NCBI GenBank assembly: GCA_022841825.1
Contig: JALHQT010000001.1
Coordinates: forward strand, 1,116,001-1,180,000
Reading direction: 5' to 3'
DNA from: Anaerolineae bacterium
GTDB lineage: Bacteria > Chloroflexota > Anaerolineae > Aggregatilineales > Phototrophicaceae
DNA length: 64,000 nucleotides
In this document: positions 51,844 to 61,192 of the stretch, piece after piece
Layout of the letters: every line of letters begins with the position of its first letter
How positions within the stretch are numbered: the stretch's first letter is position 1
The notes under the pieces: model-generated
Database searches by the model: none
What the model saw: only the letters and a program-made list of their open reading frames with translations
What the model was told of the DNA's origin: nothing
Translations under genes and position numbers: made by a program

Positions 51844-53151
51844 CTACGGGCTGTCTGTGCGGTACTCCAGCCCGACGGCGGTGCGGTTCTGGAAGCCCAG
51901 CCAGTAGGTGTGCTGATCGGTGAACGCGCCCGCATCATCGACCGCGTACACGCCATCTGCGGAGTTCTCGACCAGATCCAGGTATTCGCGCAGTTCACTC
52001 TGCCCCTGAAGATGCAGCCCCAGGAATGCGGTGATGAAGTGCTGGTTGATGTTATTGATGCGGCGGACATCCCAGGCAGGCTCTGACGCCGACTCGTATT
52101 CGCCAAACGTCACGCCATCCAGTGCAGGCGGGTTCGGCGCGACATTGTGCAGCGCGTTGACATAGGTCAGCAGCGCGCGTTCGGAGTTGAACGCGTTCTC
52201 GAACATGTTGACGATGGCATCGTAGTACGCCACGTCGTCCAGCGACCCTGCGATCCACAGCGTCGGCACGCTAATGTTGGCGAACGCCTCATCCGCCCAC
52301 AGACTGACTCCAGGCGCGCCCGCCGCCGTAAGGTCGCCACCCCAGGGCGCGAACAACACCGCCGCCTTCACGCGCGGGTCCGCCGCATAGCCGTCCGCAC
52401 CCGCCAGACGAGGCGCGACGACGGGACCCAGAAAGCCGCTCAAGACCTCCCCATAGCCCGCGCCAATCACATTCAATGCGCCATAGCCGCCCATCGAATA
52501 ACCGATCAGCGCGGTATTGTCCGCGTCCAGCATCCCGTTCAGAACGCCATCCTCGCCGTTCAGCCGCGCCATCTCGTCGATGACGAAAATCTGGTCGGTC
52601 GCACGGTTGAGGAGCGTGCTGCCAAAGGCGCTGACGTCGGCATAGGTCGACTCGGTGTGGTCGATGGCGACGACGACGTAGCCCTTCGACGCCAGATTCT
52701 CCGTCAGGTAGGTCATCATGTAGCGTGAACCGGGGTAGCCATGAGAGACGACCACCAGCGGGTACGGCGCATCTTCAGCATTCGGCAGCGCATCGCGGAA
52801 GGCACGCCCAGCGATTTCGTAAGGACGCGCTGTACCCTGGTCGGCGCGCCCAATCGTCCCCTCATAGACGGTGCGCTCACCAGCATCCGCCGGGATGACC
52901 GCCGGATACCAGACATCGACCGTGAGCACACGATCATAGGTCGCAGATGGGTTTGCCTCACTCAGGTTGAGAATATCGATCTGGTCGGGATTGGTCAGCG
53001 TCAACGTGGTCACGCCAACCGCGTAAGTCCCGCGAGCAGCCAGCTCAGGCGCATCCGGCAGAGCATCACCAAACACGAATTCCTGCTCCTGGGCGGCTGC
53101 CGCACCTGTCAGTACAAACAGCAGCATTCCGAGTACGAACAACTTCCGCAT
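51844..53151 (-). CDS. Secreted alpha/beta hydrolase (PAF-acetylhydrolase/dienelactone hydrolase-like)
   Basis: ATG 53151, with GAGGAG about 11 bases ahead, begins a 435-aa protein with a signal peptide (cleavage after AAA). The oxyanion region is VVSHGYPGSRYM. The nucleophile Ser is in GYSMGGYG, an Asp in LWIAGSLDDVAYY, and a late His in ALHNVAPN. The layout fits PAF-acetylhydrolase-like lipases/esterases acting outside the cell. The N-terminal 100 residues are a beta-rich lead-in. The substrate is unknown. The gene is followed by a tetR gene upstream on the same strand, with about 100 bases between. Confidence 0.78.
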   Translation of the reverse strand: MRKLFVLGMLLFVLTGAAAAQEQEFVFGDALPDAPELAARGTYAVGVTTLTLTNPDQIDILNLSEANPSATYDRVLTVDVWYPAVIPADAGERTVYEGTIGRADQGTARPYEIAGRAFRDALPNAEDAPYPLVVVSHGYPGSRYMMTYLTENLASKGYVVVAIDHTESTYADVSAFGSTLLNRATDQIFVIDEMARLNGEDGVLNGMLDADNTALIGYSMGGYGALNVIGAGYGEVLSGFLGPVVAPRLAGADGYAADPRVKAAVLFAPWGGDLTAAGAPGVSLWADEAFANISVPTLWIAGSLDDVAYYDAIVNMFENAFNSERALLTYVNALHNVAPNPPALDGVTFGEYESASEPAWDVRRINNINQHFITAFLGLHLQGQSELREYLDLVENSADGVYAVDDAGAFTDQHTYWLGFQNRTAVGLEYRTDSP

Positions 53152-53247
53152 CTTTACAGTCACTCCTCTATAGTTTTAACGGATAGAAGAGGACTGTAAC
53201 GTGGCTTCGTAAGCACCACGTGAGCAACCGAAATTCAGGATGTAAGA

Positions 53248-53883
53248 CTAGATGGAAATGCCGCTGATCAGCATGTCCGCCATCGACGCGGCGATCTCAT
53301 CGCCCCCCAAGCGTCCATCCGGCTTGAACCAGACGCCGACCCAGTTCTGCGCGCCCAGCAGCAGCTTTACGTAGATCGCCGCATCAATCGGTCGGAACAA
53401 TCCCTGGTCGATGCCTTCGCCGACCACCTGCCGGAACAGCGCCTCAAAGCGGTCACGCTGCGCGAAGAACGCATCGCGCGCCGCCAGGATCTCGCCGTCA
53501 AGCTCACCACTCTCGTTGATGCCAATCGGCAGTGTCATCAACGCGCGGATTTCGAAGACCATCGCCGCCCCAACTGCCCGATTGTTCGTCACGCCGACGA
53601 TGTGGCAGGCGATCATCCGGCGCAGCTTGTCGTCCGGGCGCAGATCGCAGGCGGCAATCGGCTCTAGCTGATCCAGCACGAACGTCAGCCCCGCTTCCAG
53701 CACGGCGAGGAAAAGCGCATCCTTGTTTTTGAAGTGATGGTACAGGCTGGCGGCAGTCAGGTTGACGGCGGCAGCGATGTCCTTCATCGTCGCGGCGTCA
53801 TAGCCCTTGCGCTGAAGAACGTCCGCTGCAGCGGCGATAATCTCGTCTCGATTGACCGATTGGTCGGCAGGTTTGCGCGCCAT
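53248..53883 (-). CDS. TetR-family regulator
   Basis: The 211-aa protein has the TetR helix-turn-helix in residues 10-55 (IIAAAADVLQRKGYDAATM, then LYHHFKNKDALF). Its ligand domain resembles KstR2/AcrR-like members with the closing GAQNWVGVWFKPDGRLG. TetR proteins usually repress nearby operons until a ligand binds. Here the small membrane protein gene lies 6 bases upstream in the same transcript and the hydrolase gene lies downstream. KstR2-like C-termini often bind acyl-CoA compounds, but that is not evident from sequence alone. Confidence 0.9.
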   Translation of the reverse strand: MARKPADQSVNRDEIIAAAADVLQRKGYDAATMKDIAAAVNLTAASLYHHFKNKDALFLAVLEAGLTFVLDQLEPIAACDLRPDDKLRRMIACHIVGVTNNRAVGAAMVFEIRALMTLPIGINESGELDGEILAARDAFFAQRDRFEALFRQVVGEGIDQGLFRPIDAAIYVKLLLGAQNWVGVWFKPDGRLGGDEIAASMADMLISGISI

Positions 53884-53889
53884 GTTGGT

Positions 53890-54114
53890 CTAGCCCCGCG
53901 CACGAAAAACGAGGAAATAGACGCCCACGATGACCGCGACGATGGCAGGCGGCACACACATCGCCACAAACAGACGCGGCGCGCCAGCAAGACCGGCGGC
54001 ACCCAATCCCAGCCAGAGGGCGACGAACAGCCCGATACCCAGCAGTGCCAGCAGCACCGCCAACCACTGACCCCGCAGCAGCTTCTTCCCGTCAAATCTC
54101 GGTGTATTGCTCAT
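53890..54114 (-). CDS. Small two-helix membrane protein
   Basis: The 74-aa product from ATG 54114 has GAGGGAG about 6 bases ahead. A much longer frame (to 54420) runs antiphase through the trehalase gene and is not credible. Two hydrophobic helices (about 17-40 and 48-69) are joined by GLAGAPRL, and the C-terminus is basic. It is the first gene of a pair with tetR and may be the regulator's target. The family is unknown. Confidence 0.7.
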   Translation of the reverse strand: MSNTPRFDGKKLLRGQWLAVLLALLGIGLFVALWLGLGAAGLAGAPRLFVAMCVPPAIVAVIVGVYFLVFRARG

Positions 54115-54157
54115 TAGTGCTCCCTCAAGAACGCCGAGCATTGTACCATGTGTCGGC

Positions 54158-55330
54158 TTATGAGGGGTTAGCGGGGATATTCCTGACAAAATCCTTGAAG
54201 ACTGCGTTCGTCCACCCAAAGCCGGTGACCTGCCCGTACAACCCGCCTTCGCCCCGTTGATACGGATCGACGACGTTGTACTTTTCCCAGCACGCGCCTG
54301 TCTCCGCATAAACACGGGCAACCATATCGCACCACTTTGTGCGCAGGCGGTGCGCATCGTCGTGGAACCCGTATCGATCCAGACCCGTGACCGTGATCCA
54401 TTGCAGGGGTGCCCAGCCATTTGGGAATGCCCACTGCTTGCCCGCCTCGAAGGTCAGAGTCGAAGCCAACCCCCCTGCGAACTCAAAGGCGGGCAGCCAT
54501 TCCTGGACAATACGTGCTGCCTGCGCATCGGTCGCCAGACCCGACCAAAGCGGGAAAAAGCCCGCCAGCGACGGATGTGGGTTGATTCGTTTGTTGTGAT
54601 AGTCGTAGTCGAAGAAGAAACCGCGCCTCTCATCCCACATCAATTCCTGCATTACCGCGCGCCGCTCCTCCGCTCGCACCCGCCAGCGCGCCGCTGATAC
54701 ACCATCACCCAGAAGGTCGTGCGCCCAGGCGAAATCAACCTCGCGCTCGTACAGAATGGCGTTGAGATCGACCGGCAGGTGCCCCAACCAGCGCTCATCG
54801 CAGCGCGTCGAGTGATCCCAGCCACACTCACATGAGGCAAGGATGTCCAGAAAGTTGATGTCGTAGTAACGGGACAAACCGCGATAGACCTGGCGATAGT
54901 GCGGCTGGCGTTCCCCCAGCCAAACCGTCTCATGTTCCCGTACGAAAGCAGGCAGCATCTCGCCAAGCAGCGCCGTATCATTCGTGCGCTCGTAGGCGAG
55001 ACGAAGCTGCGCCATGGAAAAAGGCGGCTGCGAACGCGAGAGGAAATAGTAGCGACTCCCGTTCGGGATCAGCCCGAAGCGCTCGACAAGATGTGCGAAG
55101 TTACGCGCCGTATCCACGATCAGATGCTCATGCGGTGTATCGATCACACCCAGCGACATAAAGAAGCTGTCCCAGTAATAGAACTCCTGGAACATCATGC
55201 CATCGCTCGGCACAAGATAGGGGTGTGGCAAGCCAATCAATGTCTCGCGGTCGTTGGGATTGTGGCGGATGATGCGTTCCCAGTAGGCACCGATGTGGCT
55301 GAGAACTGGGGCGTAATCGATAGCATTCAT
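54158..55330 (-). CDS. Trehalase-family (GH37) glycosidase, cytoplasmic
   Basis: ATG 55330 with AAGGGA 7 bases ahead gives 390 aa and no signal peptide. The first trehalase signature appears as MMFQEFYYWDSFF. The catalytic acid region ECGWDHSTR is intact, and the base Glu is probably in EKYNVVDPY, by analogy with EKYDV of E. coli TreA. The second signature reads QWAFPNGWAPLQW, with Ala where most members have Asp. GFGWTNAV near the C-terminus is kept. GH37 enzymes split trehalose into glucose. The changed signature means that a related disaccharide is possible. Confidence 0.8.
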   Translation of the reverse strand: MNAIDYAPVLSHIGAYWERIIRHNPNDRETLIGLPHPYLVPSDGMMFQEFYYWDSFFMSLGVIDTPHEHLIVDTARNFAHLVERFGLIPNGSRYYFLSRSQPPFSMAQLRLAYERTNDTALLGEMLPAFVREHETVWLGERQPHYRQVYRGLSRYYDINFLDILASCECGWDHSTRCDERWLGHLPVDLNAILYEREVDFAWAHDLLGDGVSAARWRVRAEERRAVMQELMWDERRGFFFDYDYHNKRINPHPSLAGFFPLWSGLATDAQAARIVQEWLPAFEFAGGLASTLTFEAGKQWAFPNGWAPLQWITVTGLDRYGFHDDAHRLRTKWCDMVARVYAETGACWEKYNVVDPYQRGEGGLYGQVTGFGWTNAVFKDFVRNIPANPS

Positions 55331-55370
55331 GACCGAGTCCCTTCGTGATATGACGCCGAGTATGTGCAAC

Positions 55371-58319
55371 TCATGGGCAGGTGGACGACATGTCCAGCGT
55401 GCCATCCGGCAGCGTCAGGTCGAACAGCCGCCGCTCGTCGTCCGTGAAGTCACGCAGATACCTTGTGCAGGCATACGTGATGAAAGCGCGATAATCGACG
55501 TCCCACTCGCGCAGCGCGCCATTCTGATTCAACACATACAGGCTGCCCCCATCGTCGCTGTACGCGATTGCCATCGGTGTTGCGTCAGTCATCAGGCTGC
55601 GCACGACCTGCCCCGTCTCGACATCCCAGATGAGTGCGCCGCGCTCTTCGGTCATGAAGTTCCCCGCGATGATGATGTCAGACACGATGGCGGCGATGGT
55701 GCGGCTGTCCGGGCTGAAGATGGCAGTCGAAATAAAGTCACGCGGTGCGGCGATCCGCCGCAGCACAGTGCCATCCGCGACATTCCACACGATCACGCTG
55801 CCTTCAGGATCGCCGCTTCCAGTCAGCAGATACCGACCATCGGGGCTGAAATCGACCGTCGCAAGATAATCGACCTCATGTCCGCGCAGTTCCGAAAGCG
55901 CTTCGCCAGTTTCGACATCCCATCGGTAGACATCACGACTGTCCCCGACGAGTGCCAGCATCCGCCCGTCGGGACTGACGGCGAAATCACTGATCAACGA
56001 AAGTTCGCCCTGGTAACGGCGGATACGACTGCCGCTGCCAGCATCCCACAGCACCAGATCGCCCGCGTAATTCGCGGTGATGAACTGATCTCCTGTGTCG
56101 CTGAACACAACCTGGGACACATACTCGTCACCCACCTGAATCTCCGCCAGCTTCGTCCCACTGCGCGCATCCCACAGGCGTACCAAGCCACTAGCATCCG
56201 CGCTCGCGATCACGCTGCCATCACGGGTATAAGACACGGTTGTCACCTGCGTGGTGTGTCCCTCCAGGGTTCGGAGTAGCGCTCCTGTCCCGACATCCAG
56301 GATCTGCATCTCCCCTGAACTGCTGCCGATCACCACCTGCTGCCCATCTGGACTCAGGGAAAACGCTGACCCGTTCACAAGAGCAGGAACGCTGCGGGGC
56401 GACCGACTTACGTCCACATCCCAGATGATCACATTGCCGTCGCCGCCTGCTGTCACGACACTGCGCCCGTCGGGGCTGAACTGCGCATCCTCGATAAAGA
56501 CCTGATGCCCGCGCAGCGTACGCACAACTTCGCCTGTTGCGACATCCCAGATGATGGCTGAGGTACTGTCGAGATCGCTGGTGACCACCCAGCGCCCATC
56601 GGGGCTGAACGCCGCTGAGTTGTTGGACTGTGCCGGATCGCCCAGTGTCCGGTAGAGAAATCCGCTCGCCGTCTCCCAGACCTGAATTTGCCTCGCCGCA
56701 GCCGACCAGGTCAGCAGAAAAGCTCCATCGGCGCTGAAAGCGATATCGGAATAGCTGCTGGCATCGGTGCCCAGCGCGAAAGACAAATCGCCCTCGGTCG
56801 TCCACAGGCTCACCAGCCCATTCGACCGAGACGCGATGGTGCGCCCATCCGGGCTGAAAATCGCGCCCGCGCCATCGAGGGTTCGTATCCGCTCGCCCGT
56901 CTGCACATCCCACACGAATGAGCGAGGCAGTCTGTCCATGATCAGATCAGCTTCACCCGTGATCAGCAGACTGCTGTCGGGGCTGAAACTGACCGTCACC
57001 CACTGGTCGGTATCGGGATCAAGTTCGTTGAGGGTTTCGCCCGTTTGCGCATCGTAGAGAATTACCCCTGTGTCACGCACCGCCGCCGCGATCACCTGAC
57101 CATCCGGGCTGTAGCGTACGCTGGTAATCATCTCACCCGCCTCACGCAGTTGCATCAGGCGAACGCCCGTCAGTGCATCCCAGACGTACAGTTCGCCCGA
57201 ACGCGAGCCAGACACAATCCGCGTACCGTCGGCACTGTAGCTTGCGGCAAGGACGCGATTGGTGTGTCCGCTCAGAATATGCAGCGCATGGTTATCGGCA
57301 AGCGCCTGTCCTAACCACAGATCGGTCTGCGGCGCATAGTGCAGTGACAGTGCCCGAATTTCCAACAGTGTCGCCGTAATCGGATCGCCAGCCGCAAGCT
57401 CCGCAGCGCCCAGCGCCGCCAACCGCAGGCTCTCGACTCGGTTCTCGGCATCCACGACATAGCCGCTCACTGTGGTTGCGGTCGCCAACAGCGCCACCTG
57501 AGTTGCGGCAGCGCTGTCAACCTGCTGCCGCGCCTGGGTTACGCTGAACAGCGCGGCTATCGTCACGAGTGCCAGCAGCACGGCAGCCGCGCCAAAGCGC
57601 CGCGACTGGCGACGGAGCGACACCGTGCGCGCTGCCTGCTGCGCGGCGAGTGCGGCAGCCGCTTCCTGTGCAGCACGACTGGCGGCAACAAAGTCGCGTT
57701 GTTCGGCGACAAAACGCACCTGCTCCGCGCAGCTCACCAAACGCTGCTCCGCCTCTGTAAGGACATCACCCCCAAGGAGCGCGCCAGGGCTACGCCCGCT
57801 GGACTGCCATGCCTGTGCCTGCAACAGAAGCTGGGTATGCGCCTGGACGCACTCCGGATCGGTATCAATCGTCTGTACCAACGCCTTTGCGGTCGCCGGA
57901 ATATCCTGCTTGAGCTTATCCGCGTAATCGATCCACTGAATCGACTTCAGCACTTCAAGGTTTTCGCGCGCCATCTGCTCGACCGGTCGCATCTCCGCAT
58001 CGACGTACCAGCCCCCCACAAGGTCAGCTTCGTCAATCGGGCGGCAGCGCAGGCAAATGATCCGCTTTCCCTGTTGGCGAGCGTGGGCGACTTCCCGATG
58101 GCAATAAATCGAGTTCAGCGAGTCTGGGCTGAGGACAAACACGAAGTTATCGGCACGTTCAATCCCTGAACAGATTTCTTCCCACCACCGGGTCGAATAG
58201 TCGATACCCTGCCAATCGACCCATGCCTGGCGCTTGGCAATCATCAGTTCCCCGAATAACTGCCGCACAAAGTCGGAATCACGCCGTGAGTAGGAGATAA
58301 AAACATCATAGTGCACCAT
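55371..58319 (-). CDS. TIR-domain protein with membrane helix and WD40 propeller(s)
   Basis: This 982-aa protein begins with a TIR domain (about 3-130: YDVFISYSRRDSDFV, VDWQGIDYSTRWWEE, FVLSPDSLNSIYCHREV). Glu47/48 in WWEE is at the NADase glutamate position. A helical linker (about 155-235) of the type found in TIR-WD40 proteins follows, then one helix (242-262), a second linker and about fourteen WD40 repeats (350-960, such as FSPDGRSVVTAGGDGNVIIWD). That is enough for two seven-bladed propellers. With TIR inside, the propellers would be outside, or the helix may only touch the membrane. Such proteins may sense a signal with WD40 and answer by NAD cleavage or scaffolding. It is the last gene of the sigma-factor cluster. 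Confidence 0.85.
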   Translation of the reverse strand: MVHYDVFISYSRRDSDFVRQLFGELMIAKRQAWVDWQGIDYSTRWWEEICSGIERADNFVFVLSPDSLNSIYCHREVAHARQQGKRIICLRCRPIDEADLVGGWYVDAEMRPVEQMARENLEVLKSIQWIDYADKLKQDIPATAKALVQTIDTDPECVQAHTQLLLQAQAWQSSGRSPGALLGGDVLTEAEQRLVSCAEQVRFVAEQRDFVAASRAAQEAAAALAAQQAARTVSLRRQSRRFGAAAVLLALVTIAALFSVTQARQQVDSAAATQVALLATATTVSGYVVDAENRVESLRLAALGAAELAAGDPITATLLEIRALSLHYAPQTDLWLGQALADNHALHILSGHTNRVLAASYSADGTRIVSGSRSGELYVWDALTGVRLMQLREAGEMITSVRYSPDGQVIAAAVRDTGVILYDAQTGETLNELDPDTDQWVTVSFSPDSSLLITGEADLIMDRLPRSFVWDVQTGERIRTLDGAGAIFSPDGRTIASRSNGLVSLWTTEGDLSFALGTDASSYSDIAFSADGAFLLTWSAAARQIQVWETASGFLYRTLGDPAQSNNSAAFSPDGRWVVTSDLDSTSAIIWDVATGEVVRTLRGHQVFIEDAQFSPDGRSVVTAGGDGNVIIWDVDVSRSPRSVPALVNGSAFSLSPDGQQVVIGSSSGEMQILDVGTGALLRTLEGHTTQVTTVSYTRDGSVIASADASGLVRLWDARSGTKLAEIQVGDEYVSQVVFSDTGDQFITANYAGDLVLWDAGSGSRIRRYQGELSLISDFAVSPDGRMLALVGDSRDVYRWDVETGEALSELRGHEVDYLATVDFSPDGRYLLTGSGDPEGSVIVWNVADGTVLRRIAAPRDFISTAIFSPDSRTIAAIVSDIIIAGNFMTEERGALIWDVETGQVVRSLMTDATPMAIAYSDDGGSLYVLNQNGALREWDVDYRAFITYACTRYLRDFTDDERRLFDLTLPDGTLDMSSTCP

Positions 58320-58361
58320 CGACAGCGGCTCCTTTGCGGAGATGGCGTGAATTAAAGCAGG

Positions 58362-59681
58362 CTATGGCGTCTCCGCCATGTACCACGTTTCGAGCGGTGG
58401 GTATCCCGCAATCGCCCAACTGCGCAGATATACTCGCGCTGCACCGACGAGCTTGAGCACCTTCTCACGTTCCTCACCCGCCGGCGCGCTCGCGCCCCAA
58501 AGCGTGAGGAGGCGATTTCGCAGCGCCTCGCCTATCAGTTCTGCGCCACCCTCCAGCTTTTCGAGCGCAGCGACCGCAGCCGCCGCACCCAGCGCATAAC
58601 GCATCGGTCGAACGTCATGCGCCAACGCCAGCCGCATGACACCGATCAGACGGTCATCCCAGCCAAGTTTACGCGCCGGGTCGCGCCCCACCCGCTCCGC
58701 TGTATCACGCAGATAGGGATTCGTCATGCGGACGAGCAGGTCTTCGACGTAGGCACCGTAGCCACGTTTCGTGAACAACCCATCCAACCCGCCATATTTC
58801 TCCATCAGCGGCATACCGCTCTCGTGAATGAACGCAGCCCGTGCGAAATCCATCATGCCGGGCGCAGCGCTCAAATCGGAGATGAACTCGATGCCAAGCT
58901 GCATCGCAAAATACGCCAGCAGCGCGTGGGTTGCGTTATGCCCGTAGAGTTTCGCTTCCTCGAAGGGCAGCAAATCCGGCTTCTCCTCAAAGACCGCAAT
59001 CCCGCGCGCGAACGGTTCAGGAAAATCGACCTGCGAGATCAGGATACGGTTGAACGCCTCGACCAGGAAGGTGCGCTCGCTCCCTGGCGTCAGCGCAATC
59101 AGTCCACGCTCGACGATCTCGTGTGGATCAGCCACCACGCCGCTCATTTTAGCGACGACCGTGTTGAGGAAGCGGACATGGGAGCGCACGGCAGGCTGCT
59201 CCTCAGCGGGGATTTCGCCCAAGACGGCAGCTTCGAGCGCTTCGGCGGCGTGATTGTTGTTTTCAGCGGTATAGATGACGCAGCGCGCCCCGCCCTCGGC
59301 AGCCTTGCGTCGCAGCCCCGCCGCAAGCAGGCGATGCAGGCTGCCGGGGCTATCCGTCGTATAGTAGGCAACGCTCGGCACAGCCGTCGCAACTTCGTCG
59401 GCGGCGGCGATGGCTGCAATCAAGCGCTCGCGGTCGATTTCGACTGCTGGGTTTTCGAGGGTCACAGGTCCGATCTCTGCACGTTCGATCCGATCGGCAT
59501 GAGCGATGTTGACGCCAAACCGCCCCCCTGCTTGGCGTAAGGTATGCACCATGTCCGGCATGACCTCTGCAACCACTACACTGCCGAACGCGCCCGACTG
59601 ATACGCCTCGTAAAGAAACAAACCCGCTTGGATAGCGCCAAAGCCAAACCCGACGAACGTACGCGACCCTGTGAACGACAT
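58362..59681 (-). CDS. Mannitol dehydrogenase-family protein
   Basis: The 439-aa protein has the N-terminal Rossmann part (TFVGFGFGAIQAGLFLYEA) and the C-terminal mannitol dehydrogenase domain with EEAKLYGHNATHALLAY, which holds the catalytic Lys and His-like residues, and GRDPARKLGWDDRLIG. These enzymes interconvert fructose or fructose 6-phosphate and mannitol or mannitol 1-phosphate with NAD. A phosphate or free sugar preference cannot be read with confidence. The gene sits between anti-sigma and TIR-WD40 genes, 13 and 42 bases from them. Confidence 0.8.
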   Translation of the reverse strand: MSFTGSRTFVGFGFGAIQAGLFLYEAYQSGAFGSVVVAEVMPDMVHTLRQAGGRFGVNIAHADRIERAEIGPVTLENPAVEIDRERLIAAIAAADEVATAVPSVAYYTTDSPGSLHRLLAAGLRRKAAEGGARCVIYTAENNNHAAEALEAAVLGEIPAEEQPAVRSHVRFLNTVVAKMSGVVADPHEIVERGLIALTPGSERTFLVEAFNRILISQVDFPEPFARGIAVFEEKPDLLPFEEAKLYGHNATHALLAYFAMQLGIEFISDLSAAPGMMDFARAAFIHESGMPLMEKYGGLDGLFTKRGYGAYVEDLLVRMTNPYLRDTAERVGRDPARKLGWDDRLIGVMRLALAHDVRPMRYALGAAAAVAALEKLEGGAELIGEALRNRLLTLWGASAPAGEEREKVLKLVGAARVYLRSWAIAGYPPLETWYMAETP

Positions 59682-59693
59682 AAACGATTTTCC

Positions 59694-60506
59694 TTACAAC
59701 GCGACGACCACGATGCGCGGACCCGTCGGCTTATCGGGGAACTGACTCCCCCCCTCGGCTTCCAGCGACACACTGAAACGCAGGTACCCGTCCACAGGGC
59801 GGTCGAGCGGCAGCGTAAGATAGGTGCGACCGTCCTCTGCTGGCATCGGGCGAAACAATCCACCACTCACCACGATCGGCGGCTCTACCTGCGCCAGCCA
59901 CAATTGCAGCGTCTGTGCATCGGTGACCGCTGGGAGATTCGACAGCGCCAGAACAGCCGCGCGCCGATCCGCTGAAATCACCAATTCGCCTTGAATACCA
60001 AAGTTTTCGAGGGATGTAACGGCGATGCGTTCCGCACCTGACTGCGCGATGATCTGGGCATATTCACGAACGGGGTTATCACCGAGGCGCAAGAAGGCGA
60101 GCAAAGCCACCACCAGGAGAAGGGCAGCAGCAACCCCACCGAAAGCGACCGAGGAAAAGCGGGGGCGCGATAGCTTGCGTGAGCGCAGCGCTGGCTTGCG
60201 CATTTGCTGGGTCGGCTGCTGAGATGCCAGGTCAGCGGGCAGTGGACGCCTTGTAACCTGCGTGGGCCCCTGCGCCGCATTTTCCATCGCCAGCCGATGG
60301 CGAAGATCGGCTTGTAGGTGCGCGGGTGCCTGACGAAGCGGCGTACCCAGGATGAACGTATCTTGAACCAGTCGATAGGAGTCCAATAATTGACGCGCCT
60401 CAGCATCGTCGCGCAGGAGCGCTTCGACAGCCAGCTTTTCTTCCGGATCGAGATGCCCTAGCGCATAAAGGGGCAGGAGTTCGATGAGTTCTTCTCGGTT
60501 CATCAT
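59694..60506 (-). CDS. RskA-type anti-sigma factor
   Basis: The 270-aa protein has a cytoplasmic sigma-binding part (ELIELLPLYALGHLDPEEK at the start), one membrane helix (about 119-140) and an external RskA domain ending in VDGYLRFSVSLEAEGGSQF. No zinc-binding HxxxCxxC motif is seen. RskA proteins hold their sigma factor at the membrane until they are cleaved in response to a signal. The ATG overlaps the sigma stop (ATGA), the usual coupled arrangement. Confidence 0.9.
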   Translation of the reverse strand: MMNREELIELLPLYALGHLDPEEKLAVEALLRDDAEARQLLDSYRLVQDTFILGTPLRQAPAHLQADLRHRLAMENAAQGPTQVTRRPLPADLASQQPTQQMRKPALRSRKLSRPRFSSVAFGGVAAALLLVVALLAFLRLGDNPVREYAQIIAQSGAERIAVTSLENFGIQGELVISADRRAAVLALSNLPAVTDAQTLQLWLAQVEPPIVVSGGLFRPMPAEDGRTYLTLPLDRPVDGYLRFSVSLEAEGGSQFPDKPTGPRIVVVAL

Positions 60507-61105
60507 GTTTTCTCAGACAACCATAAATCGCGCAGCTTTTGCATCCCCCGCTGCAACCTCGATTTGACGGTGGCAAGCGGTGCCTGAACGACCGATGCGA
60601 TTTCCAGGGGTGTCAGTCCGTGAAAATACGCCAGTTCAAGCGCGGTGCGCTGCTCATCTGAAAGCTGGGCGACCACAGACCATAACATCTGCCGTTCAGC
60701 ATCCAGTCCATCAGACGCAAGAAGTGCCTCGGTCAGATCAGGGTTCTCATCCAGGAAGAACAGCCCGGTGCGCGGATTGTGGCTCTGGCGTTGGCGCGCA
60801 CGGTCGATAGCAAGGTTGCGCGCTACGTTCATCAGCCAGGTACTCAGACGCCCTTTTGCGGGATCATACTGTTCCGGTCGGTGCCACAAGCGCATGAATA
60901 CATCCTGCGTGACCTCTTCGCATATGCCCTGTTCGTCGAGCACTCGCCAGGCGACGGAAAACACGAGCGACGCATAGCGCGCATGCAATTCGACCAGGGC
61001 ATCCTGATCGCGCCCACGCACCCGATGCATCAGTTCAGCGTCTGTAGCTGGCTGCATACCGTTCCAGTCATCTGACTTGGTTGGCGTCGTCAATCTCCTA
61101 TCCAT
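60503..61105 (-). CDS. ECF sigma factor, SigK-like
   Basis: The sigma-70 family protein has region 2 (about 30-95: YASLVFSVAWRVLDEQGICE, then TQDVFMRLW) and region 4 (about 145-195: LELAYFHGLTPLEIASVV, then TVKSRLQRGMQKLR). The start is uncertain. ATG 61105 is used here, ATG 61057 is equally possible, and the frame to 61180 lacks a ribosome site. With its anti-sigma it should control the cluster, which may include the CHRD gene before it. No promoter consensus for it is known. Confidence 0.9.
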   Translation of the reverse strand: MDRRLTTPTKSDDWNGMQPATDAELMHRVRGRDQDALVELHARYASLVFSVAWRVLDEQGICEEVTQDVFMRLWHRPEQYDPAKGRLSTWLMNVARNLAIDRARQRQSHNPRTGLFFLDENPDLTEALLASDGLDAERQMLWSVVAQLSDEQRTALELAYFHGLTPLEIASVVQAPLATVKSRLQRGMQKLRDLWLSEKT

Positions 61106-61152
61106 TCTAAGCGAAGACCCGCCATGTTGCACGGCTTCCGAAAGCGGGAGTG

Positions 61153-61172
61153 GGGCAGCGCTGCCGCTGCCC
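61153..61172 (-). terminator. Hairpin between the CHRD and sigma genes
   Basis: GGGCAGCG (61153-61160), loop ctgc and CGCTGCCC (61165-61172) form an 8-base GC stem 20 bases after the CHRD stop. No T run follows. It may separate or weaken transcription into the sigma gene. Confidence 0.4.
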
Positions 61173-61192
61173 ACCCCCAAAACGTGCTTCCG

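Noticed and set aside
53890-54420. Long form (176 aa) of the small membrane protein gene
   Set aside because: The first 100 residues lie antiphase in the trehalase gene. ATG 54114 has the ribosome site.
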